The notes below the pieces were generated by a model. That model was not told where the DNA came from, made no database searches, and was given only the letters and a program-made list of their open reading frames with translations. Below, piece by piece: positions 4,679-8,401 of a stretch of DNA of 8,401 nucleotides. The position numbers were made by a program, and so were the translations under genes. The first letter of the stretch is position 1. Every line of letters starts with the position of its first letter. The stretch spans positions 1 through 8,401 of the forward strand of contig RFPK01000072.1 of NCBI GenBank assembly GCA_009926195.1, in the 5' to 3' direction. Origin of the DNA: Synechococcaceae bacterium WB4_1_0192 (GTDB lineage: Bacteria; Cyanobacteriota; Cyanobacteriia; PCC-6307; Cyanobiaceae).

Positions 4679-6223
4679 ATGACAACCGTTGCCCCGCCAT
4701 CGCTGGTCTCGACGCCGCGGCGGAGTGCGCTCGGGTCCGGTGTGCTGCTGCTCTGCGCCCTGGCCCTGGCCCCCCTGGGGGGCCTGCTGCTTTTCGCGAT
4801 CGGCGGACCCAGCGGTCTGAGCGGGCTGCAGCTGGGCAGCGATGGGGCCAGGCAGCTGCTGAACACCCTGATCCTGGTGCTGGGGGTGGGGCTGCTGGCC
4901 GCCCTGCTCGGCACCGCCAGCGGCTGGCTCACCGCCCGCTGCCGCTTCCCCGGCCGCCGCGGCCTGCGCGTCGCCCAGCTGTTGCCCCTGGCCACCCCCA
5001 GCTATCTGCTGGCCGCCACCCTGATCGACCTGGGCAGCCGGCTCCAGCTGCGGGTGCATGGCCTGCTCCCCACCACTGCCGTACTGGTGCTGAGCACGTA
5101 CAGCTATGTGTTCCTGCTCTCCACCGAGAGCTTTGCCGTCAGCGGCCGGCGCCAGCTGGAGGCCTGCCGCAGCCTGGGTGTAGGCCCCTGGGGCAGCTTC
5201 CGGCGCGTGGCGCTGCCGATGGCCCTGCCCGCCATCGGCGCCGGCATGGCGCTGGGCGGCATGGAGGTGGTGAACGAACTGGGGGCGGTGGAACTGCTGG
5301 GGGTGCCGACCCTCTCGGTGGGCATCCTGCAGCGCTGGCAGCAGGACGGCGACCCCCAGGGGGCCGTGGCCCTGGCCCTGCTGGCGCTCCTGATCGTGGC
5401 GCTGCTGGTGGGCGCCGAGCGCAGCCTGCGCCGGCGCAGCCGTTGCTGGAACCTCGGCAACGATGGTGAGTCGGACCAGGGCTGGTCGCTGCAGGGCTGG
5501 CGCCGCTGGCTGGCCCAGGTGGTGTGTGGTCTGCCCCCGCTGCTGAGCCTGGGGCTCCCCATGCTCTGGGCAGCCCTCAGCTGGGATCAGCTGCGCGGCG
5601 AGAACGCCCTGGAGCTGCTTCAGCTGACGGGCCGCAGCTTCAGCCTGGCGCTGCTGGCGGCCCTGATCACGGTCGCCGCAGGGCTGGCCCTGGCCATCGC
5701 GCGCCGCTGGATCGCCAATCCGCTGCTGCAGCGCCTCACCTTCATCGCCGGGCTGGGCTACGCCGTGCCAGGCACCGTGCTGGCGCTGGCCCTGATGCTG
5801 ATCGGCGGCCCCCTGGCCCTGGCGCCCCTGTTGCTGCTGGTGTGGGGCTACGGCGATCGCTTCCTGGCGGTGAGCAAGGGGGGCCTCGATGCTGCCCTCG
5901 AGCGCATTCCCCCCAGCGTCGATGAAGCCGCCACTTCCCTGGGCCTGAGCTGGCCAGGCGTGCTGCGGCGTGTGCATCTGCCACTGCTGCGGGGACCACT
6001 GCTGGTGGGCGGCCTGCTGGTGTTCGTGGACACGGTCAAGGAGCTGCCGCTCACCTTTGCCCTGCGCCCCTTCGATTTCGACACCCTTGCAGTGCGGGTC
6101 TATCAGTACGCGAGTGATGAACGGGTCGGCGCCGCCCTGATTCCAGCGCTGCTGATCCTGGTGCTCGGCCTGGTGGCGGCCTGCGCCCTGATTCCAAGCC
6201 TGGAACGTCTGGAGCGTCGCTGA
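4679..6223 (+). CDS. futB: Iron(III) ABC transporter permease (FutB type)
   Basis: A 514-residue inner-membrane protein forming the channel for ferric iron delivered by FutA. It is an internally duplicated permease: each half has about six hydrophobic segments, and each carries an EAA loop that docks the ATPase, E161-ACRSLGVGPWGSFRRVALP and E416-AATSLGLSWPGVLRRVHLP. Between the halves lies a hydrophilic linker (about 249-276, RRRSRCWNLGNDGESDQ). Length and arrangement match FutB/SfuB-type permeases. The ATG at 4679 is preceded by no Shine-Dalgarno sequence but begins directly before the first membrane segment. The frame is open upstream to 3395, antisense across futA, so an automatic caller might extend it wrongly to 942 residues. 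It is divergent from futA and ends 9 bp before the convergent phosphoesterase stop. The ATP-binding subunit FutC is not in this window. Confidence 0.93.
   Translation: MTTVAPPSLVSTPRRSALGSGVLLLCALALAPLGGLLLFAIGGPSGLSGLQLGSDGARQLLNTLILVLGVGLLAALLGTASGWLTARCRFPGRRGLRVAQLLPLATPSYLLAATLIDLGSRLQLRVHGLLPTTAVLVLSTYSYVFLLSTESFAVSGRRQLEACRSLGVGPWGSFRRVALPMALPAIGAGMALGGMEVVNELGAVELLGVPTLSVGILQRWQQDGDPQGAVALALLALLIVALLVGAERSLRRRSRCWNLGNDGESDQGWSLQGWRRWLAQVVCGLPPLLSLGLPMLWAALSWDQLRGENALELLQLTGRSFSLALLAALITVAAGLALAIARRWIANPLLQRLTFIAGLGYAVPGTVLALALMLIGGPLALAPLLLLVWGYGDRFLAVSKGGLDAALERIPPSVDEAATSLGLSWPGVLRRVHLPLLRGPLLVGGLLVFVDTVKELPLTFALRPFDFDTLAVRVYQYASDERVGAALIPALLILVLGLVAACALIPSLERLERR
5853..5860. repeat. 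HIP1 palindrome GCGATCGC
   Basis: Second exact HIP1 copy, inside futB. Confidence 0.7.
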
Positions 6224-6232
6224 GCGCAGGCC

Positions 6233-7588
6233 TCAGGGACGAGCGGCAGGAACGCGCGGGATCAGGGCGCGATCGATCAGGCGACCGCCCTGATCCCAGG
6301 CAGCCAGTTGCAGCACCTCCGGCCCGGCCTCAAGCTCCACGAAGCTGTGAACGCTGACGGCCCTGGCCGACTGGGCCGTGGCGATCACCGGCCGCAGGCT
6401 CGCACCACCACCGCCGACCACCAGATAGGTGATGCCGTCAATCGGCACGCTGCGCTCGTAGTTGTGCTCATGGCCGTTGATGTAGAGCTGAACGCCATGG
6501 GCCCGCATCATTGGCACCAGCCTGGCGCGCAGGCCCGGATCATTGCCATAGAGACCCGAGGAGTAGATCGGGTGATGACCGACCACGATCTTCCAGGCAG
6601 CCGTGCTCTTCGCCAGTGCGCTGCGCAGCCAGCTGAGCTGGCGCGTCCAGTCGGCATTGACGTTGGTATCCAGCATGAAGAACTCCACCGGTCCCCGGCG
6701 AAGGTTGTAGAAGCGGCCGCCCATGCCGAACGGGGCGTAGGCAACCTGGGGAGCCCCATTGGCGGTGCGGATGTCGTGGTTGCCGAGCACGGCGTGGAAC
6801 GGCACACCGGCAGCCAGCAGTTCGGCGTAGGGCTTGCGGAACATGGACTCGATCAGGGCCATGTCGCCGGAGGGATAGATGTTGTCTCCCCCCAGCACGA
6901 CCAGATCCACCGGGGCGCGGCGATGCACCGCCGCCATCTGCAGACCGACCGACCGTTGACTGGCATCACCGCTGCCGGTATCCGCCACAGCCAGGAATCG
7001 CAGGCTGGCAGGGCGACCCGGTAACGGAGCCGGTGCCGGTGATCCCTGGCCATGGCCCAGCAGCAGAACCGCCTCGGCGTCGGCGATCGCGGCGCTCAGG
7101 CGCTCGAGATAGTCGTGATCCAGGGGTGCCCGCTGCCCGGGCAGATCGCGCTCATGGCGGTGGCTGAGGTTCTGATCGCGGCCCCAGAGGCCGTGGGGGT
7201 GCAACTGCGCATGCTCCACCTCCTCTCCATCGAAGCGCCAGAGGCTGGCGCCGTGATGATCGAGCCGCACCACCAGGCGCACGGCTTGATCCCCGCGCGG
7301 ACCCGGCGGCGCGGGCTCAGGATGCCCGGGCGTGATTCCGGCCTGCTGCAACAGACGCCGCAGACGCAACACCCCCTCTTCATCGAGCCAGGGGTGATGC
7401 AGCGACGGCGCCGCGTGGAGACACACGACCTGTCCGGCGGGCAGGCGCACCTGCAGGCGGTGGTCCGAGAGATGCTCCACCTCGGCACCGAGGCTGAGCA
7501 GCATGGCCTCGACCCGGGAGCAGCGCAGGCCGTGCTGCAGCGGATGGGCGAACAAGGCCTGCAGGGTCTGCTGATGCTGGCGCTTCAT
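6233..7588 (-). CDS. Metallophosphoesterase with N-terminal HicA-like and release-factor-like domains
   Basis: A 451-residue single-frame protein in three parts. (1) Residues 1-85 (TLQALFAHPLQHGLRCSRVE...LSLGAEVEHL...CLHAAPSLHHPWLDEEG...LRRLLQQAGI) resemble the small HicA-like double-stranded-RNA-binding fold. (2) Residues about 102-182 (VVRLDHHGASLWRFDG, the P-H-G segment, GQRAPLDHDYLERLSAAIAD, AVLLLGHGQG) resemble bacterial proteins related to eRF1 domain 3, sometimes called translational machinery or host-attachment proteins, but stop after the central beta-strand where those proteins continue. (3) After a proline-rich linker (183-194), residues 197-445 form a calcineurin-like phosphoesterase of the purple-acid-phosphatase group with all metal motifs: VADTGSGD (D203), GGDNIYPSG (D235, N236), GNHD (269-272), GHHP (337-340) and GHEHNYER (372-379). 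There is no signal peptide, so it should be cytoplasmic, unlike many relatives. It ends 9 bp from futB, convergently, and lies 69 bp downstream of the hydrolase gene. The phosphoesterase call is firm; the first two domains are recognised from pattern only. Confidence 0.85.
   Translation of the reverse strand: MKRQHQQTLQALFAHPLQHGLRCSRVEAMLLSLGAEVEHLSDHRLQVRLPAGQVVCLHAAPSLHHPWLDEEGVLRLRRLLQQAGITPGHPEPAPPGPRGDQAVRLVVRLDHHGASLWRFDGEEVEHAQLHPHGLWGRDQNLSHRHERDLPGQRAPLDHDYLERLSAAIADAEAVLLLGHGQGSPAPAPLPGRPASLRFLAVADTGSGDASQRSVGLQMAAVHRRAPVDLVVLGGDNIYPSGDMALIESMFRKPYAELLAAGVPFHAVLGNHDIRTANGAPQVAYAPFGMGGRFYNLRRGPVEFFMLDTNVNADWTRQLSWLRSALAKSTAAWKIVVGHHPIYSSGLYGNDPGLRARLVPMMRAHGVQLYINGHEHNYERSVPIDGITYLVVGGGGASLRPVIATAQSARAVSVHSFVELEAGPEVLQLAAWDQGGRLIDRALIPRVPAARP
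6258..6297. terminator. Perfect 12-bp inverted repeat at the futB/phosphoesterase convergent junction
   Basis: GGGATCAGGGCG (6258-6269) and CGCCCTGATCCC (6286-6297) form a perfect 12-bp stem with a 16-base loop, beginning 35 bases after the futB stop. It lies inside the last codons of the convergent phosphoesterase gene. Neither side has a U-tract, so if it works as a transcript end it is a U-less or RNA-stabilising hairpin rather than a standard terminator. Confidence 0.4.
7083..7090. repeat. HIP1 palindrome GCGATCGC
   Basis: Third exact HIP1 copy, inside the release-factor-like part of the phosphoesterase gene. Confidence 0.7.
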
Positions 7589-7657
7589 GGCGGCGGCGAG
7601 GCAGGGGCTCCGGCCGGACCCTATGCAGCAATGGCGCCACTCAGAGGTCGATGCAGC

Positions 7658-8335
7658 TCAGTCGCACCACCACTGCGCCACCACCTCGGGACTGCCGTAC
7701 CAGCGGGAGCCGAAGGCCCCGCCATGGGCCACCCCCGGCAACACCAGGGTGCGGGAGCCTCGCAGGCTGGCCGACACCACCGGCACCAGGCCGTCACCGG
7801 GCAGCTCCGAGGATCCAGCGATGGCGCGGTAGGAGCCCGGCGCCAGACGTCGCGCCGTTGCGGAGCCATCCGCCGTCTGCAGGTCTCCGGCTATGGAGAC
7901 ATAGTCCACCGCATCGGCGAAGAAGGCGCCCGGGTAGCGACGATCCACCAGCTGCCGCAGTGCCGTGGCCCGCAGGGCAGTGTGGGGACTGCCGAGACAG
8001 AACAGGCGATCGGCCAGGGCCGCGCCGTTGTAGCGGCGTCCCGCGAAGGGCTCATCCCCCAGGAACAGGCGCAGCATCACGCCGCCGGAACTGTGGCCGA
8101 TCAGCGTCACCTTGCCGGTGGGGGAGCAGCTGGCCAGCTCCTGCACCAGGGCGGCGGTGCGATCGAGCAGACGTCGCCAGCCCCATGCACCAACGGTGAG
8201 CAGCCAGTCAAGGCGGTTGGCCGGGACCAGCTGCACCGGCTGACCGCTGCGCTGCTCCAGCCAGTGCCGCATGGGTTGGTAGGCCTCGTCCGTGATCAGG
8301 AACCCACCGAGAATCACGATCGGCTGCGTTGCCAT
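7658..8335 (-). CDS. Lipase-like alpha/beta hydrolase
   Basis: A 225-residue soluble hydrolase of a kind common in cyanobacteria and plastid-bearing plants. It starts MATQPIVILGGFLITDEAYQ, the first strand and oxyanion region. The nucleophile elbow is GHSSGG with Ser82 as the likely catalytic serine. The acid is probably D181 in LPGDGLVPV and the base H204 in GVAHGG, giving a complete Ser-Asp-His triad. The substrate is unknown; relatives are annotated as lipases or esterases. No signal peptide is present with the ATG at 8335. The frame stays open to a GTG at the window edge (8401), but the extra 22 residues are hydrophilic and unlike the family, so the ATG is preferred. The phosphoesterase gene follows 69 bp downstream on the same strand, with no terminator seen between them, so cotranscription is plausible. 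Confidence 0.85.
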   Translation of the reverse strand: MATQPIVILGGFLITDEAYQPMRHWLEQRSGQPVQLVPANRLDWLLTVGAWGWRRLLDRTAALVQELASCSPTGKVTLIGHSSGGVMLRLFLGDEPFAGRRYNGAALADRLFCLGSPHTALRATALRQLVDRRYPGAFFADAVDYVSIAGDLQTADGSATARRLAPGSYRAIAGSSELPGDGLVPVVSASLRGSRTLVLPGVAHGGAFGSRWYGSPEVVAQWWCD

Positions 8336-8401
8336 GGTTCGGTCGGTTCGGTTGGCGAGGGCTATGGTGACGTGTGGACGGAGCTGCAACCGGCAGTTCA
8401 C
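8336..8401. other. Right-edge upstream region with a short tandem repeat
   Basis: These 66 bases precede the hydrolase gene. They contain a near-perfect 9-bp tandem repeat, GGTTCGGTC then GGTTCGGTT, at 8336-8353, directly before the start codon. An ATG on the plus strand at 8364 opens a frame that leaves the window, too short to judge. No promoter could be assigned. Confidence 0.25.

Noticed and set aside
1..8401. CRISPR arrays, tRNA or rRNA genes, insertion sequences and phage genes.
   Set aside because: No regularly spaced repeats, tRNA-like cloverleaf, transposase or integrase motifs were seen on either strand.

Overview
The window looks like chromosomal DNA of a high-GC picocyanobacterium of the Cyanobium/Synechococcus type. 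The evidence is an iron-binding protein of the FutA/IdiA type beside a small Crp-family regulator, a divergent FutB-type permease, three copies of the cyanobacterial palindrome GCGATCGC (HIP1), almost no Shine-Dalgarno sequences, and strong G/C-ending codon use. Genus is inferred from gene content only.

Layout. 1-117 (-): 5' end of a gene running off the left edge, probably a SAM-dependent methyltransferase. 216-1247 (+): renalase-like FAD oxidoreductase. 1244-2579 (-): CrtISO/phytoene-desaturase-like FAD oxidoreductase, convergent with the previous gene and sharing a TTAA stop overlap. It is broken: about 90 residues of the middle are absent, replaced by an ~87-bp stretch (about 1848-1934) that reads on the plus strand like a piece of an M28-type peptidase PA domain, and the two halves lie in different frames. 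2644-3246 (-): Crp/Fnr-family regulator, resembling IdiB in position and fold. 3247-3353: compact promoter region with three 17-bp dyads. 3354-3382: rho-independent terminator of the next gene. 3419-4600 (-): futA/idiA-type periplasmic Fe(III)-binding protein. 4601-4678: divergent promoter region with a CRP-like site made of a perfect 9-bp tandem repeat, plus a second dyad. 4679-6223 (+): futB-type two-domain permease. 6233-7588 (-): unusual 451-residue metallophosphoesterase. 7658-8335 (-): cyanobacterial lipase-like alpha/beta hydrolase.

How it fits together. The centre is an iron-acquisition module: FutA captures ferric iron in the periplasm, FutB moves it across the inner membrane, and the Crp-like protein encoded just downstream of futA is the obvious candidate regulator. 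The ATPase partner (FutC) is not in the window and must be encoded elsewhere. Sites upstream of the regulator overlay a predicted -35 and -10/+1, which suggests iron (Fur-type) control or autoregulation; this is inference.

The two most unusual things are (1) the metallophosphoesterase, whose first ~180 residues look like a HicA-like RNA-binding fold followed by a truncated bacterial release-factor-like domain, giving an apparent three-part fusion that links a phosphoesterase to RNA or ribosome functions; and (2) the chimeric, frame-disrupted FAD oxidoreductase carrying a short opposite-strand fragment of an unrelated peptidase gene, which is either a real replacement event or an assembly chimera.
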